Positions 1 through 9,626 are shown, counted from the stretch's first letter. The stretch is 64,000 nt of DNA from Advenella alkanexedens (GCF_019132845.1 NZ_JAHSPR010000002.1:124001-188000); one strand, 5' to 3'. Program-made: numbers and translations. The notes: generated by a model from the sequence alone, not told the origin.

Positions 1-59
1 GTATCACCCATCGCGGCCGGCTGGTGGAGAGTAAACTTTTCCTGGACCTTCAGCGTTAA
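1..59 (+). CDS. 3' end of an unidentified gene cut by the window edge
   Basis: The third forward frame is open from the window edge to a TAA at 57-59 and would encode a C-terminus ending in LFLDLQR. The REP-like repeats begin 9 bases later, which fits the end of a transcription unit. The visible tail of about 18 residues is too short to assign a family, and the other two frames also lack early stops or are equally short. Treat it as a probable gene end only. Confidence 0.3.
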   Translation, partial: ITHRGRLVESKLFLDLQR

Positions 60-67
60 TAGGCATT

Positions 68-93
68 GGTTCCCACGCAGGAGCATGGGAACC
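68..93. repeat. REP-like palindrome, copy 1
   Basis: An inverted repeat with left arm GGTTCCCACGC and right arm GCATGGGAACC around AGGA. It shares the core GTTCCCACGC ... TGGGAAC with the copies at 115, 163, 30786 and 58.0-58.2 kb. No protein-coding gene covers it. Confidence 0.85.
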
Positions 94-114
94 AGGAAAC
101 GTAATTAGCGGTGC

Positions 115-138
115 GTTCCCACGCGGGAGCATGGGAAC
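115..138. repeat. REP-like palindrome, copy 2
   Basis: Inverted repeat with arms GTTCCCACGC and GCATGGGAAC around GGGA. It lies in the opposite orientation to copy 3, so the two can pair over 20 or more bases and form a REP doublet of BIME type. Confidence 0.85.
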
Positions 139-162
139 CAGGAAGGTCATTCCTCGTTCCTC

Positions 163-186
163 GTTCCCATGCTCCCGCGTGGGAAT
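163..186. repeat. REP-like palindrome, copy 3 (inverted to copy 2)
   Basis: It starts GTTCCCATGCTCCCGCGTGG and is nearly the exact reverse complement of copy 2. An in-frame ATG at 169 lies inside this palindrome, but it is an unlikely start for the following ligase gene. Confidence 0.85.
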
Positions 187-261
187 GCATACATTCTACA
201 AAAACATACTACAATTGCATACAAATTTAATTGCAATCCCAAACAGGACCCACCTCACCCC

Positions 262-1551
262 ATGAAGACAAAATATCAAACCCATTTAGACAGTACGGTT
301 GTACTGACAAGCGCATTGATGTTTTTGTTTGTGGTCAGTCACCAGGGCTTGCCCAGTGGGGTGTTTTATCTGCTGTGCATGTTATCTTTGGTGGTATGGG
401 GTGCCAACCGTAAAAACAGTCAAAACGATTCCACGGTTTATTCAAACCAATACAAAATCCTGTTTATCCTGTGTTCGGTCAATCTGCTGGCTGTGCTGGT
501 ATCCAAAATAGCACATCATCATCTTTCCGGTTCTGAAATAGAAAAAGCCGCGCGGTTTTCTGTAGGGCTGCCCTTGTTGATGCTGGGCATGAAATACATT
601 CCGGTAGAAAAATTGAAGCATTGCCTGTGGGGTGTTTATGCTGCGGTACTGTATGCGTTTGCTTATGTTGTTTATCTGGCTTGGCCAGATTTTGTCAGGC
701 CAGATACGTCTGATGTTTATAATGCAGTGGGCTATGGTGTAATTACCCTGTTGTTAAGCAGTATTACCTTATACTCTATTGGGGTGCCATTAACCAGTAA
801 ACCCCGTTTGGAAAAAAACGCCAAAATCCTCATAGGCCTGCTTGGCATGGCTGGCTTCATGGTAACGCAAACCCGAACCGGCTTGCTGGTTTTGCCAGTG
901 TATTTGTTGTTGGGCATTTTGTTAGCCTGGAAAGATAAATCCCGGGTGAAAATCGTGATTGGCTATCTGGTTAGTATTACCATTATCTTTGCCTTATTGT
1001 TTACCATTCCAATGGTACAAAATCGGGTGGAAGAAGCTAAAAATGAATTTTTGCAATGTATTCATGTTAATCCTATTGCCGACGAGTCTATCTGTATTCG
1101 TTTGCAATTGTGGAACACAGCCATTGATATATGGCAGCGCAACCCCTTAATCGGAACGGGTAGCAATGCGCAATTCAGTAAAGAATTGCAAAACCATAGT
1201 GTTCCAAAAGGCATGGCTTCGCAAACCACTGCCAATGATTTTGGAGAGCCGCATAATGATTATTTGCAGGCCTTAAGCAGTTTTGGCCCATTGGGCGTAT
1301 TAGGTCTGTTGTTTTTATATTTTGCCCCTGCATGGATATTTGTAAGGCGCCTGCTTCAATCCAATCAAGTGCTTATTCGCAGCTTTGCCGCCATGGGGGC
1401 CGCCGTTTGCCTGGGCTTTGCGATGTACAGCATGACCGAGCTCATGTTCCGCGGTATGCGCACGCTTTCTTTCTATACCTTCATGGTGGCGGTATTCTTG
1501 CTGCTTTCTGCCGCCCGGAAAGACAGTCAAGTGTCCGGCAAACAGGCTTAA
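262..1551 (+). CDS. waaL: O-antigen ligase family membrane protein (WaaL/Wzy_C)
   Basis: Predicted 429-residue polytopic inner-membrane protein with about ten hydrophobic helices. Family members join undecaprenyl-pyrophosphate-linked O-antigen to lipid A-core on the periplasmic side (WaaL) or polymerise repeats (Wzy). The Wzy_C signature is in the C-terminal half: a TRTGLL motif near residue 225, then a long periplasmic loop with TGSN and PHNDYLQ around residues 340-390. The open frame extends upstream to an ATG at 169, but that codon is inside a REP palindrome. The ATG at 262 gives a normal N-terminus, although its ribosome site is weak. A ligase role is favoured over polymerase because the neighbouring cluster exports its glycan by an ABC transporter, which needs a ligase but no Wzy. 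This is inference; sequence alone does not separate WaaL from Wzy. Confidence 0.72.
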   Translation: MKTKYQTHLDSTVVLTSALMFLFVVSHQGLPSGVFYLLCMLSLVVWGANRKNSQNDSTVYSNQYKILFILCSVNLLAVLVSKIAHHHLSGSEIEKAARFSVGLPLLMLGMKYIPVEKLKHCLWGVYAAVLYAFAYVVYLAWPDFVRPDTSDVYNAVGYGVITLLLSSITLYSIGVPLTSKPRLEKNAKILIGLLGMAGFMVTQTRTGLLVLPVYLLLGILLAWKDKSRVKIVIGYLVSITIIFALLFTIPMVQNRVEEAKNEFLQCIHVNPIADESICIRLQLWNTAIDIWQRNPLIGTGSNAQFSKELQNHSVPKGMASQTTANDFGEPHNDYLQALSSFGPLGVLGLLFLYFAPAWIFVRRLLQSNQVLIRSFAAMGAAVCLGFAMYSMTELMFRGMRTLSFYTFMVAVFLLLSAARKDSQVSGKQA

Positions 1552-1627
1552 AGCTGACAAGTTAAACGCGTAAGGACTCAAGGGTTTTCAAGTATTGCGG
1601 ATTGAATAACGTTAAAATGAACAATTC

Positions 1628-1646
1628 TGCCCGGTAAAACCGGGCA
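1628..1646. other. Hairpin in the lipA leader
   Basis: A perfect 7-bp stem TGCCCGG / CCGGGCA with a five-base TAAAA loop, 32 bases before the lipA start. No T-run follows on either strand, so it does not look like an intrinsic terminator. It may form in the lipA 5' untranslated region. Confidence 0.5.
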
Positions 1647-1678
1647 TGCGCCAGATAAACTGCAAGGTAAGACATATC

Positions 1679-2659
1679 ATGAGTACCGATTCAGCCGTAA
1701 CACCCGCTTCAAAAAACGCCAATTACGACGCCACCAAAAAACAAAAATCATTTGAAAAAACGTCGCGTATTCCTATCAAGATCATTCCTGCCGAGCGTTT
1801 GAAAAAACCCGACTGGATTCGTGTAAAGGCCGCCGCACCCAACTCGCAATTTAACGACATCAAGCGTATTCTGCGCGAAAACGATATGTTTACCGTGTGT
1901 GAAGAAGCTTCCTGCCCGAACATAGGTGAATGCTTTGGCAAGGGCACGGCCACCTTCATGATTATGGGTGATAAATGTACCCGCCGCTGCCCCTTTTGTG
2001 ATGTGGGTCATGGCCGCCCAGATCCGCTGGATGTTAACGAACCGGCCAACCTGGCCAAATCCATTGCGCAAATGCGCCTGAAATACGTGGTGATTACATC
2101 GGTCGACCGTGATGACCTGCTGGACGGTGGCGCTGGCCATTTTGTTGAATGCATTAACGAAGTGCGCGAACGTTCGCCCCTAACCACCATTGAAGTCCTG
2201 GTACCCGATTTTCGTGGTCGGCTGGAAAAAGCTTTGGACATTTTTGCCCAAGGCGTACCTGATGTCATGAACCACAACCTGGAAACCGTACCCCGTTTAT
2301 ACAAGCAGTCTCGCCCGGGGGCCGATTACATGCATTCGTTAAAACTGCTGAAAGACTTCAAGGCCCGCCACCCGGATGTACCCACCAAATCAGGCTTAAT
2401 GGTTGGCCTGGGTGAAACCGATGAGGAAATTCTACAGGTTATGCGTGACATGCGTGAGCATGATATTGAAATGCTGACTATTGGCCAGTACTTGCAGCCT
2501 TCCGAGCATCACTTGCCTGTGACGCGTTATGTGCACCCCGACACCTTTAAAATGTTTGAGGAAGAGGCGTATAAAATGGGCTTTACCCATGCTGCAGTGG
2601 GCGCGATGGTAAGGTCTTCTTACCATGCGGATCAGCAGGCGCATGCGGCTGGGGTGTAA
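1679..2659 (+). CDS. lipA: Lipoyl synthase
   Basis: A 326-residue radical-SAM enzyme that inserts two sulfurs into octanoyl groups on lipoyl domains (PDH, OGDH, GcvH) in the cytosol. Both cluster signatures are visible: the auxiliary [4Fe-4S] motif C-x4-C-x5-C in [11 protein letters not shown] and the radical-SAM motif C-x3-C-x2-C in CTRRCPFC. The C-terminal RSSYHADQ segment, including the serine ligand, is also typical. An upstream ATG at 1646 overlaps a hairpin stem. The ATG at 1679, preceded by AAGG at about 13 bases, gives the usual family length and is preferred. lipB, the normal neighbour, is not visible; the ligase gene and REP repeats sit to the left instead. An intrinsic terminator follows. 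Confidence 0.97.
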   Translation: MSTDSAVTPASKNANYDATKKQKSFEKTSRIPIKIIPAERLKKPDWIRVKAAAPNSQFNDIKRILRENDMFTVCEEASCPNIGECFGKGTATFMIMGDKCTRRCPFCDVGHGRPDPLDVNEPANLAKSIAQMRLKYVVITSVDRDDLLDGGAGHFVECINEVRERSPLTTIEVLVPDFRGRLEKALDIFAQGVPDVMNHNLETVPRLYKQSRPGADYMHSLKLLKDFKARHPDVPTKSGLMVGLGETDEEILQVMRDMREHDIEMLTIGQYLQPSEHHLPVTRYVHPDTFKMFEEEAYKMGFTHAAVGAMVRSSYHADQQAHAAGV

Positions 2660-2684
2660 ACAGTTTTGGTGATTTAAAAATATA

Positions 2685-2715
2685 AAATGCTCTGCTAAAA
2701 AGCAGGGCATTTTTG
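2685..2715 (+). terminator. Intrinsic terminator after lipA
   Basis: A 12-bp stem (AAATGCTCTGCT / AGCAGGGCATTT, one mismatch) with an AAAA loop runs into a T-rich tail. It lies 26 bases after the lipA stop and separates lipA from the polysaccharide operon. Confidence 0.85.
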
Positions 2716-2983
2716 TTAAAACACGTTTTCCAATTAATAGGTCTGTTTGAAAAGGATCAGTATTAGTGTAAAGTCAGTTATATATATTTACGCTAATTGA
2801 CATTATTGAAAGTCAATCTGATTTATTGTTATCAATTTAGTATATATTTGCGCATTTATTAAATACGGTTTGAATGTATGGGAAATATGTTGGGAATATA
2901 TAAAAACTAGGTAATTGGAATGAGTCGGTTACATTATGGTAAAGTTTGATGTTTCGGTCTCTTGAAAATATGGAAATAGTGTA
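2716..2983 (+). promoter_or_regulatory. AT-rich upstream region of the manC operon
   Basis: This 268-base region is much more AT-rich than the flanking genes and has no convincing ORF. Candidate sigma-70 elements are TTGAAA (2747-2752) with TAAAGT 16 bases on, and a consensus TTGACA at 2797-2802 that lacks a good -10 at the right spacing. I see no GGCGGTAG ops/JUMPStart element. This is the likely start of the long plus-strand operon running to 17067. Confidence 0.45.
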
Positions 2984-4411
2984 ATGAGCTCTAAATTAAT
3001 ACCGACAGTCTTATGTGGTGGTGCTGGTTCACGACTTTGGCCTGTTTCCCGAGAAGGGCATCCCAAGCCCTTTATTCGTTTGGCCGATAATCAAAGTTTG
3101 CTGCAAAAATCTTTTCTTCGAGGATTTTCAATAAACGGTGTCAACGATATTCTTACCGTAACCAATCGGGAACTGTTTTTTCAGACCGAAGATGAATTGG
3201 CAGAGTTGAAGCTCAAGAATATTCGCAGTAACTATATCCTTGAGCCATTTGGTCGTAATACTGCCGCAGCCATTGTAAGTGCTGCCATGTACGTGAAACA
3301 GGAATTTGGGGATGAGGCTATTTTGCTGGTTTTGGCTGCCGATCATCTTATTTCAGATCAAGATGCGTTTCGGGCTGCCGTAGACAAAGCGGTCAAACTG
3401 GCCGAAAGTGGTCGTTTGGTGACTTTTGGAATTAAGCCAACTCATCCTGAAACCGGGTACGGTTATATAGAGGCGAACGGCTCTGATGTTGTCCGATTCG
3501 TTGAGAAGCCAGAGGCGCAAGTGGCTCAGGAATACATGGACTCCGGCCGTTTTTATTGGAATTCCGGTATGTTCTGTTTCCGTGTGGATGCCATTTTGCG
3601 AGAACTTGAAACTCATTGTCCGGATGTTGTGTCGTCAGTCCAGGTTTGTTTGGGGGCTTCCAAGGAGCTTTCAGGAGAAAAGCAAAAACAGCTTAGCCTT
3701 GATGCGGATACATTCCGTCTTGTACCGGATATTTCCATTGACTATGCAGTGATGGAAAAATCAAATGTAGTATCTGTAGTGCCTTGTGATATTGGCTGGA
3801 GCGATATTGGTTCCTGGGCGGCCTTAAGTGCGGTGGGTGAGTCCGATGAAAATGGTAATCGGGTTGAAGCTGAAGCTTTGCTGGAAAATGTAAAAAACTG
3901 CTATATCAAAAGTGAAGAACGTTTTGTGGGTGCCATTGGACTGGAAAACCTGGTTATTGTGGATACACCTGATGCGCTGCTGGTCGCCAATAAGCAGTAC
4001 AGCCAGGATGTGAAGAAAATATATACGACATTAAAAAAGAATGATAATGAGCTTTATAAATGGCATCGTACCGTTTACCGTCCATGGGGCAGCTATACTG
4101 TTCTGGAAAACAGTGACCGTTTCAAAATCAAGCGTCTGGAAGTTAAACCGGGTGGCCGCCTGAGTTTGCAAATGCACCATCATCGTAGTGAACACTGGAT
4201 TGTGGTGAGCGGAATGGCAAAGGTCGTCAATGGTGAGCAAGAGCTGCTGGTGAATACCAATGAATCTACGTACATTCCTGCCGGGCACAGGCATCGTCTG
4301 GAAAACCCTGGTGTGATAAACCTGGTTTTAATTGAAGTTCAAAGCGGAGAATATCTCGGAGAAGATGACATTGTTCGCTTTCAGGATGTATATGGTCGTG
4401 TTGAACAATGA
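2984..4411 (+). CDS. manC: Mannose-1-phosphate guanylyltransferase / mannose-6-phosphate isomerase
   Basis: A 475-residue bifunctional cytosolic enzyme for GDP-mannose. The N-terminal nucleotidyltransferase has the signature GGAGSRLWPVSREGHPKPF at residues 12-30. From about residue 360 there is a type II phosphomannose isomerase cupin (RPWGSY, then the metal-binding QMHHHRSEHW near 395-404 and a later HRHRLEN). The length is normal for the AlgA/WbpW/ManC family. It is the first gene of the D-rhamnose block and feeds gmd and rmd directly downstream. It starts at the ATG at 2984; the ribosome site (GGAAAT) is weak. A phosphomannomutase, needed between the two activities, is not in this window. 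Confidence 0.95.
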   Translation: MSSKLIPTVLCGGAGSRLWPVSREGHPKPFIRLADNQSLLQKSFLRGFSINGVNDILTVTNRELFFQTEDELAELKLKNIRSNYILEPFGRNTAAAIVSAAMYVKQEFGDEAILLVLAADHLISDQDAFRAAVDKAVKLAESGRLVTFGIKPTHPETGYGYIEANGSDVVRFVEKPEAQVAQEYMDSGRFYWNSGMFCFRVDAILRELETHCPDVVSSVQVCLGASKELSGEKQKQLSLDADTFRLVPDISIDYAVMEKSNVVSVVPCDIGWSDIGSWAALSAVGESDENGNRVEAEALLENVKNCYIKSEERFVGAIGLENLVIVDTPDALLVANKQYSQDVKKIYTTLKKNDNELYKWHRTVYRPWGSYTVLENSDRFKIKRLEVKPGGRLSLQMHHHRSEHWIVVSGMAKVVNGEQELLVNTNESTYIPAGHRHRLENPGVINLVLIEVQSGEYLGEDDIVRFQDVYGRVEQ

Positions 4412-4468
4412 TATTTTTACAATCACCTGTTAGTTGTAAAATCAAATTTATAAGGGATATTTAATAAA

Positions 4469-5503
4469 ATGAAAAAGGCTATTATTACGGGTGTTACAGG
4501 TCAGGATGGCGCTTATTTGAGTCAAATTCTGCTTGAAAAAGGTTATACCGTATATGGTACTTATCGTCGAACCAGTTCTGTTAATTTCTGGCGTATAGAA
4601 GAGCTGGGTATCCAGAATCATCCAAATTTTCATTTGGTGGAATACGACCTGACAGATTTGGGTGCCAGTATTTCTCTGGTTCAGAAATATCAGCCAGACG
4701 AAATCTATAATCTTGCCGCACAAAGCTTTGTAGGTGTCAGTTTTGATCAACCCACAACGACAGCTCAAATCTCAGGATTGGGGGCCTTGAATCTTCTTGA
4801 GGCCATTCGTCTGATCAATACTAAAATCCGCTATTACCAGGCAAGTACGTCTGAGATGTTTGGTAAAGTACAGACCATTCCCCAGAATGAAAATACCCCG
4901 TTCTATCCGCGCAGTCCTTATGGCGTCTCCAAGCTGTTTGCGCATTGGATGACAGTTAACTATCGTGAAAGTTACGATATTTTTGGCAGTAGCGGCATTC
5001 TTTTCAATCATGAAAGTCCCTTGCGTGGGCGTGAATTCGTGACCCGGAAAATTACCGACAGCGTTGCTAAAATCAAGCTGGGCAAGCTGGATATCCTGGA
5101 ATTGGGTAATCTGGATGCCAAGCGTGACTGGGGGTATGCCAAGGAATATGTTGAGGGCATGTGGCGTATTTTGCAGGCCGATCAACCAGATACATTTGTG
5201 TTGGCGACTAACCGAACCGAAACCGTTCGTGACTTTGTTCGTCTGGCGTTTAAGGCCGTTGATATCGACCTGGAGTTTTCAGGAAAAGATGAAAACGAAA
5301 CTGCCGTTAATGTTGCTGATGGCAAAGTAGTGATGAAAGTAAATCCGCGATTCTATCGTCCGGCAGAGGTGGATCTGTTAATTGGTGATCCTTCCAAAGC
5401 CAAGGCTATATTGGGTTGGGAGCCAAAAACTTCACTTGAATCATTGTGTGAAATGATGGTCAAAGAGGATCTGCGCCGTAACCAGCAGGGTTTTTCATTC
5501 TGA
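4469..5503 (+). CDS. gmd: GDP-mannose 4,6-dehydratase
   Basis: A 344-residue short-chain dehydrogenase/reductase of the extended type. It converts GDP-D-mannose to GDP-4-keto-6-deoxy-D-mannose using bound NADP. The N-terminus has the family form of the dinucleotide motif, TGVTGQDG (residues 7-14), followed by the YRRTSS segment. The catalytic Y-x3-K is YGVSK at 151-155, with the STSEMFG segment before it. It lies 57 bases after manC and 7 bases before rmd, so the three genes form one pathway block. Confidence 0.95.
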   Translation: MKKAIITGVTGQDGAYLSQILLEKGYTVYGTYRRTSSVNFWRIEELGIQNHPNFHLVEYDLTDLGASISLVQKYQPDEIYNLAAQSFVGVSFDQPTTTAQISGLGALNLLEAIRLINTKIRYYQASTSEMFGKVQTIPQNENTPFYPRSPYGVSKLFAHWMTVNYRESYDIFGSSGILFNHESPLRGREFVTRKITDSVAKIKLGKLDILELGNLDAKRDWGYAKEYVEGMWRILQADQPDTFVLATNRTETVRDFVRLAFKAVDIDLEFSGKDENETAVNVADGKVVMKVNPRFYRPAEVDLLIGDPSKAKAILGWEPKTSLESLCEMMVKEDLRRNQQGFSF

Positions 5504-5510
5504 TCATGCC

Positions 5511-6431
5511 ATGAAATCATATCAGCCGACTAAGGTTTTAGTAACAGGTGCTTCAGGGTTTACCGGGCAATATGTGGTTCGTGAGCTGAAATCCGCGGGA
5601 TATCAGGTCATCGAGTTGGGCTCTAAAACCGTTTCCCGAGAGAATTATTATCAGGTTGATTTGCTTGATTATGAACAGTTAAGCAAAATAATTACAGATA
5701 TTAAACCCGATTACGTCATACACCTGGCTGCTATTGCCTTTGTTGGGCATGGTGATGTCAGGGCTTTTTATGATGTCAATTTGGTAGGCACCCGGTATTT
5801 GCTTCAGGCACTTAGTGCTCCAGGGCAAAACGTAAAGTCCGTGTTACTGGCCAGTAGCGCCAATGTTTATGGTAATTCGTCCGCAGGTAGTTTGTCTGAA
5901 CAGGCCCCTCCTGACCCGGTTAATGATTATGCAGTGAGCAAGCTGGCCATGGAGTTCATGGCCAGAACTTACCGCAAAAAGTTGCCAATTATCATCACTC
6001 GCCCATTTAACTATACGGGAATAGGGCAGGAGCCATACTTTGTCATTCCCAAAATTGTTTCGCATTTTCGTGAACGCAAAGCTGAACTTGAGTTGGGCAA
6101 TACAGAGGTCTGGCGTGATTTTGGCGATGTGCGGGCGGTGGCAAAGGCGTACAGGCAATTGCTTGAAGTACCGGCCGCTATTGGTAAAACAATAAACGTC
6201 AGTACAGGGAAAGCCACTTCGCTGGGCGATATCATCCGTATTTGTGAGGCTATTACAGGTCACACTTTGACAGTCAAAGTTAACCCTGCTTTTATACGGG
6301 AAAATGAAGTTAAAACATTAACTGGAAACGCCCAGTTGTTGCACTCTTTGATTCCAGATTGGCAACCCACAGACATCAAGCACACCCTGGCCTGGATGCT
6401 GGCGGGTGATGCGGCATCATCACAAGAATAG
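5511..6431 (+). CDS. rmd: GDP-6-deoxy-D-mannose reductase (GDP-D-rhamnose forming)
   Basis: A 306-residue NAD(P)-dependent SDR that reduces the 4-keto product of Gmd. TGASGFTGQYV (residues 12-22) is the dinucleotide motif and YAVSK at about 140-144 is catalytic. The Gmd-Rmd pairing without a GDP-fucose synthase (WcaG) points to GDP-D-rhamnose rather than GDP-L-fucose. Rmd and other epimerase/reductase SDRs look alike, so the call leans on both sequence type and position. The 3' end overlaps the start of the next glycosyltransferase by 26 bases. Confidence 0.85.
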   Translation: MKSYQPTKVLVTGASGFTGQYVVRELKSAGYQVIELGSKTVSRENYYQVDLLDYEQLSKIITDIKPDYVIHLAAIAFVGHGDVRAFYDVNLVGTRYLLQALSAPGQNVKSVLLASSANVYGNSSAGSLSEQAPPDPVNDYAVSKLAMEFMARTYRKKLPIIITRPFNYTGIGQEPYFVIPKIVSHFRERKAELELGNTEVWRDFGDVRAVAKAYRQLLEVPAAIGKTINVSTGKATSLGDIIRICEAITGHTLTVKVNPAFIRENEVKTLTGNAQLLHSLIPDWQPTDIKHTLAWMLAGDAASSQE

Positions 6432-7590
6432 TGAGCCTGTATTGAAAGTTCTTCATGTTTTTAAAACATACTATCCTGATACATATGGTGGCATTGAGGA
6501 AGTGATTTACCAACTGGCTACACATAGTGCACAGTATGGTATACAGGCCGAAGTATTTACGGTAAGTAAAAATGTATCGGTACCGGCTGATGATATGTAT
6601 GACGGTCATCGCGTGCATCGGGTCAAGCAGGATTTTGAGTTTGCATCAACCACATTCTCTCTGTCCGCCTTTAGGCAATTCCGTAAAGTCGCCAGGGATT
6701 TTGACGTTATTCATTACCATTTCCCCTGGCCTGTCATGGACTTACTGCATTTTTCCGGGGGGCATGGAAAACCGTCTGTTGTGACCTATCATTCCGACAT
6801 TATTAAACAGAAATTTCTGTTGCAACTTTATAAACCCGTTCAGCAGCGGTTTTTGAAAAGTGTGCAGGCCATTGTCGCGACCTCTCCCAATTATGCGAAA
6901 AGCAGTGCAGTGTTAAGGGAGTTTCCCAATAAGTTATCCACTATCCCTATAGGTATTGCACCTGTAGCACTTACTGATGAAATTTGGGAAAGAATAAGGC
7001 ACTGGGAAAAAGTGCTTGCGGGACCATTTTTTCTGTTTATCGGTGCCTTGCGTTATTACAAGGGGCTGGATACCTTGGTAGAAGCGGCTGCCAAAGTTTC
7101 TTACCCAATAGTTATCGCTGGAGCCGGTTCAGAAGAGGTTCGCTTGAAAGAGGCTGTACAAAAGAAAGGGCTGTCAAATGTAATGTTTGTTGGACCGGTT
7201 TCTGAAAATGACAAATATGCCTTGTTATACTTGAGTTACTGTTTTGTTTTCCCATCTTTTACCCGTACCGAAGCCTACGGTATTGTATTGGTTGAGGCCT
7301 CTATGTATGGCAAGCCCATGATTACCTGTGAAATTGGTACGGGTACTACATATATCAATCAGGATAAAGAAACTGGCATAGTTGTACCGCCACAAGACCC
7401 TGATGCATTTGCAAGTGCCATGGAACAGTTGTGGAATGCACCAGAGTTGGCAAGGCAATATGGGCATCATGCGCAACAGCGTTATGAGCGCTATTATACG
7501 GCAGAGCGCATGATGCAACGTTATGCTGAACTATATAAAAATGTCTTGATGCAGGGTTTGCCGCGTTCTGAGATTCAAAATAGAGAATAA
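6406..7590 (+). CDS. GT4 glycosyltransferase, WbpZ-like
   Basis: A GT-B fold retaining glycosyltransferase of up to 394 residues. The N-terminal segment LKVLHVFKTYYPDTYGGIEE is typical of A-band WbpZ-type enzymes. The donor-binding E-x7-E signature appears as EAYGIVLVE in the last third. The longest reading starts with GTG at 6406 followed by ATG at 6409, overlapping rmd. A TTG at 6442 would begin exactly at the conserved LKVLHVF segment and is a serious alternative. Its place between rmd and wzm suggests it adds D-rhamnose early in, or during, synthesis of the exported polymer. The linkage cannot be read from sequence. Confidence 0.85.
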   Translation: MMRHHHKNSEPVLKVLHVFKTYYPDTYGGIEEVIYQLATHSAQYGIQAEVFTVSKNVSVPADDMYDGHRVHRVKQDFEFASTTFSLSAFRQFRKVARDFDVIHYHFPWPVMDLLHFSGGHGKPSVVTYHSDIIKQKFLLQLYKPVQQRFLKSVQAIVATSPNYAKSSAVLREFPNKLSTIPIGIAPVALTDEIWERIRHWEKVLAGPFFLFIGALRYYKGLDTLVEAAAKVSYPIVIAGAGSEEVRLKEAVQKKGLSNVMFVGPVSENDKYALLYLSYCFVFPSFTRTEAYGIVLVEASMYGKPMITCEIGTGTTYINQDKETGIVVPPQDPDAFASAMEQLWNAPELARQYGHHAQQRYERYYTAERMMQRYAELYKNVLMQGLPRSEIQNRE

Positions 7591-7605
7591 CCTAAGGAAT
7601 TAATT

Positions 7606-8406
7606 GTGGTCTTTACACAAATGATACACGCCGTATGGAACTACAGGGGTTTCATCAAGGGGAGCGTGAAACGGGAATTCCAGTCCAAATACAGGAATTC
7701 ACTTTTAGGTGCGGCATGGATGGTATTGAATCCGCTGGCAATGATTATTGTCTATACCGTCATCTTTTCCCAGATTATGCGTGCCCGCTTGCCCGGCGTG
7801 GATTTTCCTTATGCATACAGTATTTATTTATGTGCAGGTGTCCTAACCTGGGGACTATTTTCTGAAATAGTCAGCCGTTCACAAAATGTATTTTTGGATA
7901 ATGCGGGTTTATTGAAAAAGTTGAGTTTTCCGAGGTTATGCCTGCCGGTTATTGTGATTGTGAACGCTGTGCTTAACTTCACTATCGTGTTCACCCTTTT
8001 TACGGCTTTTCTTCTGATTACAGGACAATTTCCGGGAATTTATTTTTTGGGTGTATTTCCTGTTTTGATGCTGCTGGTGCTATTTGCCATTGGCTTGGGT
8101 ATGACGGTTGGTGTCTTGAATGTTTTCTTTCGTGATGTGGGTCAGTTCTTTGGAATTGTTTTGCAGTTCTGGTTTTGGCTTACACCTATTGTGTATGTCG
8201 CCAATATCTTGCCACAGTGGGCGCAGAATTATTTGCAACTCAACCCGATGACGCCAATTGTGCAAGCTTTTCAAACAATCCTGGTTCATGCTCAATGGCC
8301 TGACTGGGGTTCGTTGTGGTTAGTGGGAGTTGAGGCGTTGATTTTGTGTTTTATGGGATTGAACTTATTCCGTAAACACGCCGGTGACATGGTGGACGAA
8401 CTGTAA
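7606..8406 (+). CDS. wzm: O-antigen ABC exporter permease
   Basis: A 266-residue ABC-2 type permease with six hydrophobic helices, the inner-membrane channel for undecaprenyl-PP-linked glycan. The N-terminal cytosolic part REFQSKYRNSLLGAAWMVLN is the usual amphipathic/gate-helix segment of Wzm/TagG proteins. A GTG start at 7606 is supported by AAGGA eight bases upstream. The stop overlaps the wzt start as TAATG, a translational-coupling arrangement. Confidence 0.93.
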   Translation: MVFTQMIHAVWNYRGFIKGSVKREFQSKYRNSLLGAAWMVLNPLAMIIVYTVIFSQIMRARLPGVDFPYAYSIYLCAGVLTWGLFSEIVSRSQNVFLDNAGLLKKLSFPRLCLPVIVIVNAVLNFTIVFTLFTAFLLITGQFPGIYFLGVFPVLMLLVLFAIGLGMTVGVLNVFFRDVGQFFGIVLQFWFWLTPIVYVANILPQWAQNYLQLNPMTPIVQAFQTILVHAQWPDWGSLWLVGVEALILCFMGLNLFRKHAGDMVDEL

Positions 8407-9626
8407 TGGGAACAATCACAGTAAATAATCTTGGCAAGGCTTATAAACAATATAAAACGCGCTGGTCCAGATTGGCAGAATGGGTGCTGCCGGGAAAACG
8501 TAAATATCATGACCTGAAATGGGTGCTGCGAGACATTAGTTTTAATGTTGGGGCGGGTGAAGCGGTTGGGATAATCGGTATTAACGGTGCAGGTAAAAGT
8601 ACATTGCTAAAGATGATTACCGGCACCACTCAACCTACTACGGGCAGTATTAATATTGCCGGGCGTGTGGCAGCTTTGCTGGAACTTGGCATTGGGTTTC
8701 ATCCAGATTTTACCGGACGGCAAAATGTATATATGGCCGGGCAATTAATCGGGTATTCCGTAGAGGAAATTTCCAGTTTGATGCCGGCCATAGAGGCTTT
8801 TGCCGAGATTGGTGATTATATTGACATGCCGGTTCGGGTTTACAGCAGTGGCATGCAAATGCGTCTGGCATTCAGTGTTGCTACCGCGAAGCGACCTGAT
8901 ATCTTGATTATTGATGAGGCCTTGTCGGTGGGGGATGCCTACTTTCAGCACAAGAGTTTTGATCGGATTCGTGAATTTAATGGGCAGGGCACAACCTTGC
9001 TGATTGTCAGTCATGATAAAGCGGCCATTCAGAGTATTTGTGATAAAGCGATACTCTTAAACGCGGGACGAATGGCAATGGAAGGGAAGCCAGAGGCAGT
9101 GATGGATTATTACAATGCATTGCTTGCCGATAAAGAAGGTACTAAAGTTGAGCAAAAAATCCAGAAAAATGGAAAAATTCAGACCGTCTCAGGTACCGGG
9201 GAGGTTACCGTTACGGAAGTTCTGTTGCTAAACGAGGCGGGACAGGCTGTTGAAGCGATTGAAGTAGGCCAGAATGTTGTTTTGCAAGTGACGACGACCG
9301 TTCATAAGCCGGTTTCCAGGTTGGTGTTGGGTTATGGTATTAAAGATCGGCTGGGCCAGGTAATGTATGGAACAAACACGCATCATACCCAACAAATTCT
9401 GGAAAATCTTGAAGCGGATAAACAGTGTGTTTTTAATATCAAATTCCCGGCGAATCTGGGACCAGGTACTTATTCTGTTCAGATTGCCTTGACAGGTGGG
9501 GTGACTCATCTTGAGCTGAACTATGAGTGGCGTGATTTGGCACTGATATTTGATGTGGTAAATACGTCCCGAATACTTTTTGCAGGTTCTTCATGGATAG
9601 AGCCTAAAATTGAGGTGGTGATGTAA
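8406..9626 (+). CDS. wzt: O-antigen ABC exporter ATPase with C-terminal glycan-binding domain
   Basis: A 406-residue ATPase partner of Wzm. The nucleotide-binding domain has Walker A GINGAGKST (about 58-66), ABC signature YSSGMQ (about 148-153) and Walker B ILIIDE (about 168-173). A further domain of about 140 residues (roughly 265-400) matches the layout of Wzt proteins with a C-terminal beta-sandwich. In E. coli O9a this domain recognises the modified non-reducing end before export. Having it here implies that the exported chain carries a terminal cap, presumably made by the next gene. The stop and the next start overlap as TAATG. Confidence 0.92.
   Translation: MGTITVNNLGKAYKQYKTRWSRLAEWVLPGKRKYHDLKWVLRDISFNVGAGEAVGIIGINGAGKSTLLKMITGTTQPTTGSINIAGRVAALLELGIGFHPDFTGRQNVYMAGQLIGYSVEEISSLMPAIEAFAEIGDYIDMPVRVYSSGMQMRLAFSVATAKRPDILIIDEALSVGDAYFQHKSFDRIREFNGQGTTLLIVSHDKAAIQSICDKAILLNAGRMAMEGKPEAVMDYYNALLADKEGTKVEQKIQKNGKIQTVSGTGEVTVTEVLLLNEAGQAVEAIEVGQNVVLQVTTTVHKPVSRLVLGYGIKDRLGQVMYGTNTHHTQQILENLEADKQCVFNIKFPANLGPGTYSVQIALTGGVTHLELNYEWRDLALIFDVVNTSRILFAGSSWIEPKIEVVM

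Noticed and set aside
169-261. Longer ligase N-terminus starting at 169
   Set aside because: The ATG is inside a REP palindrome and the added 31 residues are not like a WaaL start.
2716-2983. JUMPStart/ops element before the polysaccharide operon
   Set aside because: No GGCGGTAG core was found on the plus strand in this region.
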